From positions 1 through 53,520 of the forward strand of contig JACAET010000030.1 in the NCBI GenBank assembly GCA_013388685.1: 53,520 bases of DNA, written 5' to 3'. Both the position numbers and the translations under genes were made by a program. Source of the DNA: Chloroflexota bacterium. GTDB lineage: Bacteria > Chloroflexota > Anaerolineae > Anaerolineales > Villigracilaceae. Under the pieces are notes generated by a model that worked only from the letters and a program-made list of their open reading frames with translations, was not told the origin of the DNA and did not search any database. Shown in pieces: positions 1 to 7,466 of this stretch; within the stretch, counting starts at the first letter, position 1, and each line of letters opens with the position of its first letter.

Positions 1-83
1 AAGGCGAGGCAGGTGGGAAAACCGCATTCCTTGCAGTTGGTCTGCGGGAGGAGTTTGTAAATTTGAATGCCGCTTAATGCCAT
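1..83 (-). CDS. acsC: Corrinoid iron-sulfur protein large (gamma) subunit, 5' end only
   Basis: Only the first 27 codons are present; the gene reads leftward off the edge. The start ATG is at 81-83 behind a clear GGAG ribosome site. The peptide begins MALSGIQIYK and then shows NCKECGFPTC, the start of the cysteine motif that binds the [4Fe-4S] cluster at the N-terminus of the AcsC/CdhE family. With its partner AcsD the protein carries the methyl group on a corrinoid and donates it to acetyl-CoA synthase. Position directly after acsD in the same direction supports the call. The corrinoid-binding domain lies outside the window, so integrity cannot be judged. Confidence 0.85.
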   Translation of the reverse strand, partial: MALSGIQIYKLLPQTNCKECGFPTCLA

Positions 84-171
84 GATAATTCTCCTTTGTG
101 TTGGAAAGTTGGCAGGTTCACAAGTTTGAAGGTTGAAACGTCAACATTCCAACTTGCCAACTTTCAAACTT
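84..171. repeat. Simple-word inverted-repeat spacer between acsD and acsC
   Basis: The gap is built from short words such as GTTGGAAAG, CAAGTTTG and TTTCAAAC. GGAAAGTTGGCAGGTT (about 102-117) is nearly the reverse complement of AACTTGCCAACTTTC (about 151-165), so the transcript could fold into a long imperfect hairpin. The same style of sequence is found at 2221-2281. Confidence 0.6.
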
Positions 172-1116
172 TCAAACGGTGACGAGTTCGCCAATCGCTT
201 CCTTAATTCGTTTGACCGATTCGGGATGCCTTAACACAACCACATCCGCGCCCGATTCGATGAGCGTCATGGCGGTCAGCGTTTCCCAGTTGATGGCGCG
301 GGCTTTCCAATCGCCCCAGGCTTGCGGCACCCCCTCGCCGACCTTCGCCTCTTTCGTCTTCCACGCTTCGAATCCGGGCGTGACGATCATCGGCGATTGG
401 GTCATGGCGTCGCCCTGCAGCGCGGCGAGCCGCAGACGTTCCATCACCGAGTAGCCGTATTCGATTCCGTAGCCGAGCGCGCCCGTCGTCGGGTCCATCA
501 GGATGCGGTCTTTGGGCATGCCCATGTCGCTGATCAAAATGTTCAACTGCTTCGACAGGTTCACGTCCATCGGCGTGCGTGCCTGCACGAGATGTCCGTT
601 CGCCATGGCGGTGGCGACGATGGTGCGATAATTTTTATCTTCGCAAATTCCCAGCACAAGCCGCTCGCCCTTCGCCGCCTCGGAGAGGGGGACGAGCAGT
701 TCGTTGTCTTTCTCCGCCTGCCCTGGACCCCAGACGATGAGCGGCAATCCCGACGCGCCCAAAACGGATTTGACCGCTTTCACGGCATCTTCGGGACTGT
801 CTTCAACGGTCAATGCCAGGACGATGAGGTCGGCTCCCGCTTCCTCGGCTTTTTTCGCCCATTGAGCGGGATCCGTCATCGCTTCGTCCCAGGCTTCCAT
901 CAGCAGCGGCGACCAGTCTTCGGGCTTGCGCGATTTGATTTCGATGGCAATCGCGGGCGGATGCGGGGTCGGCGCTTCGAAGTGCAGGTAGGGCAGGGTG
1001 GTTTGACCGCCGACGGTGACGGTTTTGGCGCGCGTCCCCCCCTCTGCGGCTGTCGCGCCGATGACCACCGTGCGGACGCTGCCAGGCCATTTGTCTTTGG
1101 GAATTTCGATGGGCAT
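172..1116 (-). CDS. acsD: Corrinoid iron-sulfur protein small (delta) subunit
   Basis: This 314-residue protein matches the small subunit of the corrinoid iron-sulfur protein (AcsD/CdhD), a TIM-barrel protein that pairs with AcsC in methyl transfer from methyl-tetrahydrofolate to the acetyl-CoA synthase A-cluster. Family features are the opening MPIEIPKDKWPGSV, the early segment on GGQTTLPYLHFE, a barrel strand LIVLALTVEDSPED, and the late segment DRILMDPTTGALGYGIEYGYSVMER typical of the substrate-facing end of the barrel. Length is normal for the family. The start has an AGGAG ribosome site six bases upstream. It is the penultimate gene of the acs cluster, 88 bases before acsC, and follows a CBS-domain gene. 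Confidence 0.92.
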   Translation of the reverse strand: MPIEIPKDKWPGSVRTVVIGATAAEGGTRAKTVTVGGQTTLPYLHFEAPTPHPPAIAIEIKSRKPEDWSPLLMEAWDEAMTDPAQWAKKAEEAGADLIVLALTVEDSPEDAVKAVKSVLGASGLPLIVWGPGQAEKDNELLVPLSEAAKGERLVLGICEDKNYRTIVATAMANGHLVQARTPMDVNLSKQLNILISDMGMPKDRILMDPTTGALGYGIEYGYSVMERLRLAALQGDAMTQSPMIVTPGFEAWKTKEAKVGEGVPQAWGDWKARAINWETLTAMTLIESGADVVVLRHPESVKRIKEAIGELVTV

Positions 1117-1158
1117 AGTGTCTCCTGTTTCAGGTTCCAGGTTGCAAGTTTTCAGGTT
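1117..1158. repeat. Direct-repeat spacer upstream of acsD
   Basis: The gap between the CBS gene and acsD consists of repeated words of the type TTTCAGGTT and CCAGGTTGCAAG, continuing into the last codons of the CBS gene. The acsD ribosome site lies at its left end. Confidence 0.5.
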
Positions 1159-1659
1159 TCAGGTAAGACCTGCTTTTCGTCTTGCTTCGTCTCTTCTTTC
1201 AATGAATTGCTCAATGGGCGATTTGCGTTCGGCTTTGATGCCTAAATCTTTGAGTTCTGTTTCATCCCTCGCCGCCATGTGACGCAAAATGTGACGGTAC
1301 GAAATATATGCCGCAGGATAGATGATGCCGCCCGCGTTGTGCAGCATGTAAGCGATGCGGATGCCTTTGTCCTTCATCATCTGCGCCGCGGCGGTGAGCG
1401 GCAGGTCGGGATTCAACTCTGGCACGCCTTCGCTCATGATGTCTTCAGCGGTGAGCGTATCCAGGTCGTCCCGCCCGTACGCCGCGACCAGTTCCTGCTC
1501 GCCAATCACGCCGATGCCGTGACCTTCCGCGTCGAGGACGCACATCGCTTCGACGTGATGCTCCAGCAGAAAGCGCGCAATGTCCTTGACGGGCGTATCG
1601 TGCTTGCAGGTCGGTACGCCGACAGTCATCAGGTCGCGGACGAGTTTGTTTTCTTTCAT
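1159..1659 (-). CDS. CBS-domain pair protein in the acs cluster
   Basis: A protein of about 166 residues containing two CBS motifs, the first around VRDLMTVGVPTCKHDTPVKDIARFLLEHHVEAMCVLDAEG and the second around AEDIMSEGVPELNPDLPLTAAAQMMKDKGIRIAYML, and then a charged helical tail. CBS pairs usually sense adenine nucleotides or S-adenosylmethionine. No catalytic domain is attached, so a regulatory role on a neighbouring Wood-Ljungdahl enzyme is a reasonable inference, not shown. I chose the ATG at 1657-1659; an in-frame ATG at 1678-1680 adds seven residues but lies inside a perfect hairpin. Neither has a good ribosome site. The gene sits between bacterioferritin and acsD in the same direction. 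Confidence 0.75.
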   Translation of the reverse strand: MKENKLVRDLMTVGVPTCKHDTPVKDIARFLLEHHVEAMCVLDAEGHGIGVIGEQELVAAYGRDDLDTLTAEDIMSEGVPELNPDLPLTAAAQMMKDKGIRIAYMLHNAGGIIYPAAYISYRHILRHMAARDETELKDLGIKAERKSPIEQFIERRDEARRKAGLT

Positions 1660-1670
1660 GCGTAAAATGC

Positions 1671-1700
1671 AATGGGACATCCCCAGTGGAATGTCCCATT
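1671..1700 (-). terminator. Perfect 10-bp hairpin between bacterioferritin and CBS genes
   Basis: AATGGGACAT (1671-1680) and ATGTCCCATT (1691-1700) are exact reverse complements around a 10-base loop. Read on the minus strand it follows the bacterioferritin stop by 14 bases and is followed by a moderate T-rich stretch, GCATTTTACG, so it could be a weak terminator, a processing site or an attenuator that lowers expression of the downstream genes. Confidence 0.6.
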
Positions 1701-1714
1701 GTTGTTTGTGTAAC

Positions 1715-2191
1715 CTACTCTCCCTCGCCCGCCTGGTTGCTCAGGTAGTTCTCCAAGCCCATCTGCTCGATCTGGACGCGTTGTTTCTTCGCCCAGTCGT
1801 GATGACCCTCTTCCATTTTGAGGATGGTCACCAGCAGGTCGCCCGTGGACTCGTCGCCAACTTCGCTGGCAAGCGTGATGCCCGCGTTGTAGGCTTTGAT
1901 CGCGCCCAGTTCGGCTTCCTGGTCGTTGCTGACCATTTCCTGCACGTTCTTGCCGATCTTCATCTGGTTGAGTTTGGAAACGACGGGCATTCCCTCGAGG
2001 AACAGGATGCGCCCGATGAGCCATTCGGCATGGTGCATCTCGTCAATGGCTTTCTTTTCGATGTCCTTGTGAAGTTTTCCGTAGCCCCAGTTGTCGCACA
2101 TCTCGGAGTGGACCAGGTACTGGCTGATGGCGGTCAATTCATCCGCCAGAAGATCGTTCAGTACCTTGATCAGTTTTTCGTCGCCTTTCAT
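1715..2191 (-). CDS. bfr: Bacterioferritin
   Basis: This 158-residue protein has the size and four-helix pattern of bacterioferritin, which oxidises ferrous iron at a di-iron centre and stores it in a 24-subunit shell. All ferroxidase ligands are in the positions known for E. coli Bfr: E18, E51, H54, E94, E127 and H130. M52, which ligates the inter-subunit haem in Bfr, is also present (DEMHHAEWLIGRILFLEG). The start has an AGGAG site. It lies between acsB and the CBS gene, inside the acetyl-CoA synthase cluster, which is not a usual place for it; supplying or buffering iron for the many Fe-S clusters of CODH/ACS is an inference. Confidence 0.93.
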   Translation of the reverse strand: MKGDEKLIKVLNDLLADELTAISQYLVHSEMCDNWGYGKLHKDIEKKAIDEMHHAEWLIGRILFLEGMPVVSKLNQMKIGKNVQEMVSNDQEAELGAIKAYNAGITLASEVGDESTGDLLVTILKMEEGHHDWAKKQRVQIEQMGLENYLSNQAGEGE

Positions 2192-2220
2192 GTTTTGCTC
2201 CTATTCGCTTCGCTCATCGT

Positions 2221-2281
2221 TACACGTTGAAAAGTTGGCACGTTGGAACGTTCAAACGTACAACCTTCCAACGTGCAAACG
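2221..2281. repeat. Inverted-repeat spacer between acsB and bfr
   Basis: GTTGGCACGTTGGAACGTT (2234-2252) pairs with AACCTTCCAACGTGCAAAC (2262-2280) with two mismatches. It belongs to the same low-complexity style as 84-171. Confidence 0.6.
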
Positions 2282-2285
2282 CCAT

Positions 2286-4598
2286 TTAGAACATCGGCTC
2301 CATTGCCATCGCGGGATGGTTGTGCGCCTCCAGCCAGGCGAGTAATTCTTCCACTGTGGTTACATTTCTCTCGTCTGCGATCTTGTCGAGCAGGTCGGGG
2401 TCGCCTTCGCGTTCGCAGACGGCTCTGAATTCATCCTTCATCGTCTCCTTCAGCACCGAGGACATCCACACCACGCGCTTGAAGCCGCCGTCGGCAGAGA
2501 TGAACTTGGGGCTGATGAGATAGTATTTGCCCACGCCCATCACGCCTGGGGTTTGGAGTCCGCCGCCCGCGATGCCCGCCAGAGTCGAGAAGGTCATGCC
2601 TGCGGGCGTCATGGAGGTATCTTCGCGCGAGACGACCATCACGCCGTTGGCTTCGGGGATGAGCATGACGATGCACTCGAAACAGCCGCAAGCCGTCATG
2701 GGGTTCTCCATGATGGAGTACATGGAAACTTCCTGCACCACGCCGTGCGAGCCGATCTTGGCGTAATCGTTCGTCCCTTGCCAGTAACCCTTGCGGTCGT
2801 CGAGTTGTTTGCCGAGTTTGATGGGTTGGTTGGGACCCGTGGGGTTGATGCTGAACGAGGCTTTGCAGTCCAGCCAGTTGTACGCGCCGCACAGACCGAG
2901 CCGTTCGGGCGAGACCACGCAGACATGGTTCGGCGCAAAGGATTGGCACAGCGTGCAGGAGTAGAACTCGTCCACTTTATCGTCGGTCAGGTCGGCGAGA
3001 CGTTTGTTGCGGTAGTCGTAGGCGGCGCGCGCCTTCTCCAGCCATTCGGCGTGCAGCGTGGGGTCGGTGACAATGGTCACTTCCACCTTGTCCACGATGG
3101 CGCCGAAGTCCTCGTGGAAGCGGGCGTGCAGAACCTTGCCGAAGTGTTCGAGATTGAATCCCTTGTCGGCGGCGGCGTTCGAGATGCGGATCCAGGCGAT
3201 ATCGCGCTGACCGACGTGCTGGATTCCGCTCGCGCCGTTGACGAAGTAATGCACCTGCCGTTCCAGCACAGGCTCGAAGTCCTGCTGCATCTGCCGTCCC
3301 GCCACTTTGATGACGATGCCCAGGTCCATGTGTCCCTGCGGCTCGACTGCGGAGAAATCGGGACCGATGACTTCGATCTTGCCGTCGGTCACTTCGTCCA
3401 GTTTTGCCATGTAGAGATATTCGAAGGCGCGGCTGTGCTTGCCGCCGAACTCCACGCGCAGATCCGCCTTGCGGACGACTTCGCCCTCGAAGGCGGAACC
3501 ATACGGGACGGGAACGTCCACATTCGAGACCTTGACCTTGACGCCGCGCACCTCGATGCACTTTTGCACCAGCCGCTCGGCGCGCTCGAGGTCGTCCCTG
3601 CCTTCGATTTGATTGAACGGCATGGAGACGACATGCTCGTAAGTCGTCACGCCCGTGGGCAGAATCTCTGGAATGACCGTATCCGCGATGACGGGGAAAC
3701 CGAAGTTGATGGCGCCCGCCGCGGCGGCGTATTTCAGGTCGTCCACTTCGCCGAGGGCAAGGACAAAGGCGAAGACGCGCTCCTTGTTGTAGAGCAGGAT
3801 TTCGCGCGACTGTCCAGGTTTGAGCCCGCCGAAGGTCAGGGCGGAGCGGGTGGCGAATCCCAACGCGTAAATCGCGGAGATGGTGTCCGTTCCAAACGGG
3901 ACGGTGTAGGTGTCGTAGCCGAGTTCCACGCCCTCTTCCATCAACTGATGGATGATGCTTCGTCCGTTGACGTTGCCAGAGAGGAAGCACAGAATATTTC
4001 GCCGCTGCAACTCGCGCACGATCTTGACCGCGACCTCGTTCGATTTCGCGCAGCCGACGATGGCGGCGAAACCAGGCATGCGGCCGTCCACGAGTTGAAT
4101 GCCCCACGAGCGCAGTTGAATATCGTCAATGGGACCGTTGAGGCGTCCCTCACCCCCTGCCCCCTCTCCCAGAGGGAGAGGGGATGGGGTGAGGGAATTA
4201 TCAGGACTCGTAAACGAAGTTCCGCCCGCGAGTTTGAATCCAGGCATGGGTTCAGGTTGAAGTCCGTAAACGAAGCGGATGGCTTCGATGGCTTCTGCGG
4301 CGAGAAGCGTCGCCATGCCCGAGTCGAGCGTCTCGCCGAGATAGGGAGTCCATTTTGCAAAAGCGGGAATCGGGTGAAGTAAATCGCGCGCGTATTTCAA
4401 CACGGGCTGCAGGTCGCCGAGTTTTTCCACCGCTTTGCCCGTCATGCCGAGGATGGTGGGGAGGTAGTAGGCGGTGTTCGGGAACGAGACGGGCGTATCC
4501 GCGCCTTTTTCCTTCAGCGCCTTGTTGAGCATGATCTCCGCTTCTGTGACCAGCGCGTTCGCGCCGCGAATGGCTCGGGTGGCAATGTATTTTGACAT
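2286..4598 (-). CDS. acsB: Acetyl-CoA synthase (CODH/ACS beta-type subunit carrying the A-cluster)
   Basis: The 770-residue enzyme joins CO, a corrinoid-bound methyl group and CoA into acetyl-CoA. The A-cluster ligands are all visible: C548, C551, C560 and C570 (spacing C-x2-C-x8-C-x9-C) for the [4Fe-4S] cluster, and C637-G-C639 for the distal nickel. Spacing is identical to the Moorella enzyme (506/509/518/528/595/597), offset by 42. Much of that offset comes from an in-frame insert at about residues 134-152, encoded by a palindromic repeat at 4146-4195. The start has a GGAG site. It follows acsA and precedes bacterioferritin. It is of the bacterial type with an N-terminal CODH-contact domain. 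Confidence 0.95.
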   Translation of the reverse strand: MSKYIATRAIRGANALVTEAEIMLNKALKEKGADTPVSFPNTAYYLPTILGMTGKAVEKLGDLQPVLKYARDLLHPIPAFAKWTPYLGETLDSGMATLLAAEAIEAIRFVYGLQPEPMPGFKLAGGTSFTSPDNSLTPSPLPLGEGAGGEGRLNGPIDDIQLRSWGIQLVDGRMPGFAAIVGCAKSNEVAVKIVRELQRRNILCFLSGNVNGRSIIHQLMEEGVELGYDTYTVPFGTDTISAIYALGFATRSALTFGGLKPGQSREILLYNKERVFAFVLALGEVDDLKYAAAAGAINFGFPVIADTVIPEILPTGVTTYEHVVSMPFNQIEGRDDLERAERLVQKCIEVRGVKVKVSNVDVPVPYGSAFEGEVVRKADLRVEFGGKHSRAFEYLYMAKLDEVTDGKIEVIGPDFSAVEPQGHMDLGIVIKVAGRQMQQDFEPVLERQVHYFVNGASGIQHVGQRDIAWIRISNAAADKGFNLEHFGKVLHARFHEDFGAIVDKVEVTIVTDPTLHAEWLEKARAAYDYRNKRLADLTDDKVDEFYSCTLCQSFAPNHVCVVSPERLGLCGAYNWLDCKASFSINPTGPNQPIKLGKQLDDRKGYWQGTNDYAKIGSHGVVQEVSMYSIMENPMTACGCFECIVMLIPEANGVMVVSREDTSMTPAGMTFSTLAGIAGGGLQTPGVMGVGKYYLISPKFISADGGFKRVVWMSSVLKETMKDEFRAVCEREGDPDLLDKIADERNVTTVEELLAWLEAHNHPAMAMEPMF
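4146..4195. repeat. G/C-rich palindromic repeat inside acsB coding sequence
   Basis: CCCTCACCCCCTGCCCCCTC followed by TCCCAGAGGGAGAGGGGATGGGGTGAGGG forms a large hairpin. It is read through in frame and encodes about 17 residues rich in Pro, Gly and Glu (SLTPSPLPLGEGAGGEG). Related copies occur at 23840-23890 and 47894-47946, both also inside genes and in the same orientation. Confidence 0.85.
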
Positions 4599-4620
4599 GG
4601 TTAGTCTCCACTTTTATCCT

Positions 4621-4764
4621 GTCATTGCGAGCGAGCGCTGGTCGAGTAGTGCGAAGCACGTACCGAGACCAAGCGAGCGAAGCAATCTCCGCGTCTCGGG
4701 GATTGCTTCGGGTGGTCTCGATACGCCCGAAAATGACGGGCTACTCGACCACCCTCGCAATGAC
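4621..4764. repeat. Palindromic element of the GTCATTGCGAG family between acsA and acsB
   Basis: The element begins GTCATTGCGAGCGAGCGCTG and ends with the reverse complement CTCGCAATGAC. Between them GGTCGAGTAG pairs with CTACTCGACC, and GAAGCACG/TACCGAGACC with GGTCTCGATACG. It fills nearly the whole gap between the two genes and would fold into a long hairpin in the operon transcript. Diverged relatives occur at 13848-13930, 16950-17034, 18057-18145 and 45991-46058. Confidence 0.8.
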
Positions 4765-4773
4765 AAAAATAAT

Positions 4774-6792
4774 CTAATCCGCTGTGGCACCGTAAATCGC
4801 CTCGCGCTTGACTTCCAGCGGCAGCGCTTCGAGTTCGCGCATTCTCGCGTCGCCGCTGCGACCGAACTTATCCTTCTCCCAGGCGGGCAGACCGAGCGCG
4901 GCGCGCTTCTTGTCAATGTGCGCCAGCGCGGCTTCGATCATCTTCTGCGGGTCGGGGATGAACTCCAGTTTGCCGCCATAGAGTTTCTCCCACCCCTCGC
5001 TGATGTATTTCAGCACCAAGTCGCTGTCGTTGACTCGGTCGGGCATGCCGCTCACGGGCGACGCGCCGCCGAAAATCACGTACGCGCCCGACGCCACGCA
5101 ATACGTGGCAATCGCCAGCGCCTTCTCGCTCATCCATTCGGGCGCGAGACCGACGGCGGGAATCTGGTCAATGTCGTCGCCCAGACCGCCGTCCTCCACC
5201 ATTTGCGTCAGCACGGTCAGGATGCGGGTATTGTCCACGCACGAACCCATGTGCAGAACGGGAGGAATGCCCACCGTCTCGCAGATTTCGCGCAGACCGC
5301 TTCCGACCTCGCTCAAGCCTGCTTCGCCCAACATCAGCCCCAACTTCCCCGCCGCGATCGCCCCGCAGCCCGTCTGCACCACCAGCACATCCTGCTTGAG
5401 CAGTTCTTTGACGACGGTGTTGTGCAGATAATCCTGCGAGGAGCGCGGGTTGTTGCAGCCGACAATCGCCGCCACGCCGCGGATGCGTCCCGACATGATG
5501 GCGTCGTTGAGCGGGCGGAAGGAGGCGCGGTACGAACCTCCCAGCATGTAGTTGATGTACTCGTGCGAGAAGCCAGGGATCACGTCCTCTTTGATTTTCG
5601 GGATGCGCACCTTGGCGGTCTCGCGGCTCTTGAAATTGTCAATGGCGGTCTTCAGAATTTGCTTGGCGATGGTCAGCGCCTTGTGTTCATCGAACTCGAT
5701 GTGCGTCGCCCCCGTGATTTTGACCTTCGGCGACGTGGTGATGATTTTCGTGTGGAAGTTTTGCGCCAGTCCTACCAGCGCCTGCATGATGCACTGCACA
5801 TCCACCACCATCGCTTCGACCGCCCCCGTCATGATCGCCAGTTCCTGATGCAGGAAATTGCCCGCCGCTGGGATGCCCTGCCTCATCAGGATTTCGTTGG
5901 CGGTACAGCAAATCCCCGAAAGGTTGACGCCGTTCGCGCCCGCGGCTCTGGCATACTCGATAATCTCGGGGTCCTGCGAAGCCGCCACGATCATCTCGCT
6001 CAGGCTGGGTTCGTGACCGTGAACGACCACGTTGACCATGTCTTCTTTAATCACGCCGAGATTGGCTTGTCCCAGAATCGGCGCGGGCGTGCCGAAGAGA
6101 ATGTCCGAAACGTCGGTGGCGATCATCGAGCCGCCCCAGCCGTCGGCAAGAGCCGTTCGTATCGCATGATTCAAAATGTGCGCGGGGTCCTGGTCGTCGC
6201 CGATGTGCGTGCGGTGCAGCGCCTCGACAACTTCGCGGTCCACGCCTCGGGGCCAGACCTTCTGCTCGCGCCACAACTGCTGACGCTTCTTCGGCGCGCG
6301 GATGGCGGGAACAACCTCCCCGCGCTGCTGACCGAACTGGGAAATGTAAAGTTCAGCCAGGTCGTTGGCGATCTCTTCGGGCGCGCGCCCCTCGATCTTG
6401 ATGCCGTACTTCGACGCCACAATCCGCAGTTTCGCCACATCGCGGATGGAATAGCCTTCCGCTTCGCCGTTGGCAGCGGCTTTCAGCAGGAAAGCCATAT
6501 CCCGCCCGTGATCGGAGTGCGCCGCGCCGCCCGCCGCGATGGCGCGCGTCAGGTTGCGCGCCTGAATCGTATCCAGCGTCGCGCCACACACGCCCGTCTC
6601 GCCGCTCTTCGTCAGGCGGCAGGGACCCATCCCGCACTGCTTACAGCACATCCCCGCGCCGCCGATATTGCACGGAACCATATGGTCGGCGCGCGTGAAC
6701 GCTGTGCCAATACCCAACTCATCCGCGCGGATCAACATCTCCTGCGCGGCGGGGTCGGTCGAATACTCCTTGATTTCGCGTTTCTTGGGCAT
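4774..6792 (-). CDS. acsA: Anaerobic carbon monoxide dehydrogenase catalytic subunit
   Basis: A 672-residue Ni-Fe CO dehydrogenase (CooS/AcsA family) that reduces CO2 to CO for acetyl-CoA synthase, or oxidises CO. The N-terminal cysteines C41, C49, C50, C53, C58 and C69 (CNIGGAGMCCKQCGMGPC region) supply the B and D clusters. Later segments HMGSCVDNTRI, VGCNNPRSSQD and QTGCGAIAAGK carry C-cluster ligands. I chose the ATG at 6790-6792 (MPKKREIKEY) because GGAGG lies six bases upstream; an upstream in-frame start adds seven residues without a ribosome site. It precedes acsB, with which it should form the CODH/ACS complex. Confidence 0.95.
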   Translation of the reverse strand: MPKKREIKEYSTDPAAQEMLIRADELGIGTAFTRADHMVPCNIGGAGMCCKQCGMGPCRLTKSGETGVCGATLDTIQARNLTRAIAAGGAAHSDHGRDMAFLLKAAANGEAEGYSIRDVAKLRIVASKYGIKIEGRAPEEIANDLAELYISQFGQQRGEVVPAIRAPKKRQQLWREQKVWPRGVDREVVEALHRTHIGDDQDPAHILNHAIRTALADGWGGSMIATDVSDILFGTPAPILGQANLGVIKEDMVNVVVHGHEPSLSEMIVAASQDPEIIEYARAAGANGVNLSGICCTANEILMRQGIPAAGNFLHQELAIMTGAVEAMVVDVQCIMQALVGLAQNFHTKIITTSPKVKITGATHIEFDEHKALTIAKQILKTAIDNFKSRETAKVRIPKIKEDVIPGFSHEYINYMLGGSYRASFRPLNDAIMSGRIRGVAAIVGCNNPRSSQDYLHNTVVKELLKQDVLVVQTGCGAIAAGKLGLMLGEAGLSEVGSGLREICETVGIPPVLHMGSCVDNTRILTVLTQMVEDGGLGDDIDQIPAVGLAPEWMSEKALAIATYCVASGAYVIFGGASPVSGMPDRVNDSDLVLKYISEGWEKLYGGKLEFIPDPQKMIEAALAHIDKKRAALGLPAWEKDKFGRSGDARMRELEALPLEVKREAIYGATAD

Positions 6793-6802
6793 GTCATCCT
6801 CC

Positions 6803-6871
6803 GCAATTACCAATTACCAATTGCCAATTACCAAGTTTGACAACACACCTTCGGTAATTGGTAATTAGTCA
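6803..6871. repeat. AATTACC-word inverted-repeat spacer upstream of acsA
   Basis: Repeats of CAATTACCAATTACC (from about 6803) face GGTAATTGGTAATT (6853-6866), so the spacer can form a hairpin between the HMA-like gene and acsA. Confidence 0.6.
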
Positions 6872-7258
6872 TTATTGTTCCTCCGCCTTTACCACCCCCA
6901 TCCCCGGGCAGGGCCAAAGCGGACGCCCCTGATAGTTCACGCGCTGGGCAAACGCGACGGTATTCTTCACCGTCTCGTAAACGGCGGTGTGACGGAAGGC
7001 GCCGTCGTCGTCCACTTTGCGGACCGCGCCGGCGGGTTCCGCGGGAATCGGCAATTCATCCAGATAGCCCGCCTCGCGCAGCCGCGCCTCGATTTGTTCC
7101 GCCTTGATCTTCTTGGGGTCGAACGTGACTTCTATAACCTGGAATGCGCTGCTCGCATACACATCCACAACCCCCTCCGTACCCAGTAATATTCGCCTCA
7201 CCTCCATGACGTGATGATCGCCATAGAGCGCAGGCGCTGCGAAGGTCTTCGTTTGCAT
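6872..7258 (-). CDS. HMA-fold protein without the CxxC metal motif, first gene of the acs cluster
   Basis: The first 65 or so residues follow the pattern of a heavy-metal-associated (HMA, ferredoxin-like) domain: a beta strand, a helix MEVRRILLGTEGV, then VVDVYASSAFQVIEVTFDPKKIKAEQIEARLREAGYLDEL. The usual CxxC before the first helix is replaced by GDHH. The C-terminal half has a conserved-looking YETVKNTVAFAQRVNYQGRPLWPCPGMGV with a single Cys. The start has a strong GAGGAGG ribosome site. As the first gene ahead of CODH and next to cooC, a role in metal delivery or cluster assembly is a reasonable guess, but the family function is not known to me. Confidence 0.7.
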   Translation of the reverse strand: MQTKTFAAPALYGDHHVMEVRRILLGTEGVVDVYASSAFQVIEVTFDPKKIKAEQIEARLREAGYLDELPIPAEPAGAVRKVDDDGAFRHTAVYETVKNTVAFAQRVNYQGRPLWPCPGMGVVKAEEQ

Positions 7259-7334
7259 ACGACACCTCCTCGGGAAAAAGGATGATGACTCGGTGCGAAG
7301 ACACCTCTAAAGGTCTAGACTCTTCCTAAAGTTT

Positions 7335-7362
7335 ATTCTAGCATCGAGACAATGCCTGATAA
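7335..7362 (-). promoter_or_regulatory. Candidate promoter of the acs cluster
   Basis: On the minus strand TTATCA (7357-7362) and TAGAAT (7335-7340) are separated by 16 bases, and TGC directly precedes the -10, making an extended -10. It lies about 80 bases upstream of the HMA-like gene. Matches are 4/6 and 5/6. Confidence 0.45.
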
Positions 7363-7466
7363 TTGTGCCTATTGTCATCATAAACTCGGATGAATGTTAT
7401 AACTGTCCTCCAATTTGAGGATGAATAACCCGATATATTTTGCCCTGTACGTTGTAAGATGAATTT

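Noticed and set aside
2553..4382. 609-codon plus-strand open frame opposite acsB
   Set aside because: It is antisense to a gene with all catalytic ligands and its translation resembles no family; long antisense frames arise from the G/C-rich codon bias.
4474..6840. 788-codon plus-strand open frame opposite acsA
   Set aside because: It covers the acsA-acsB junction and a palindromic repeat, and shows no domain. A shadow of acsA.
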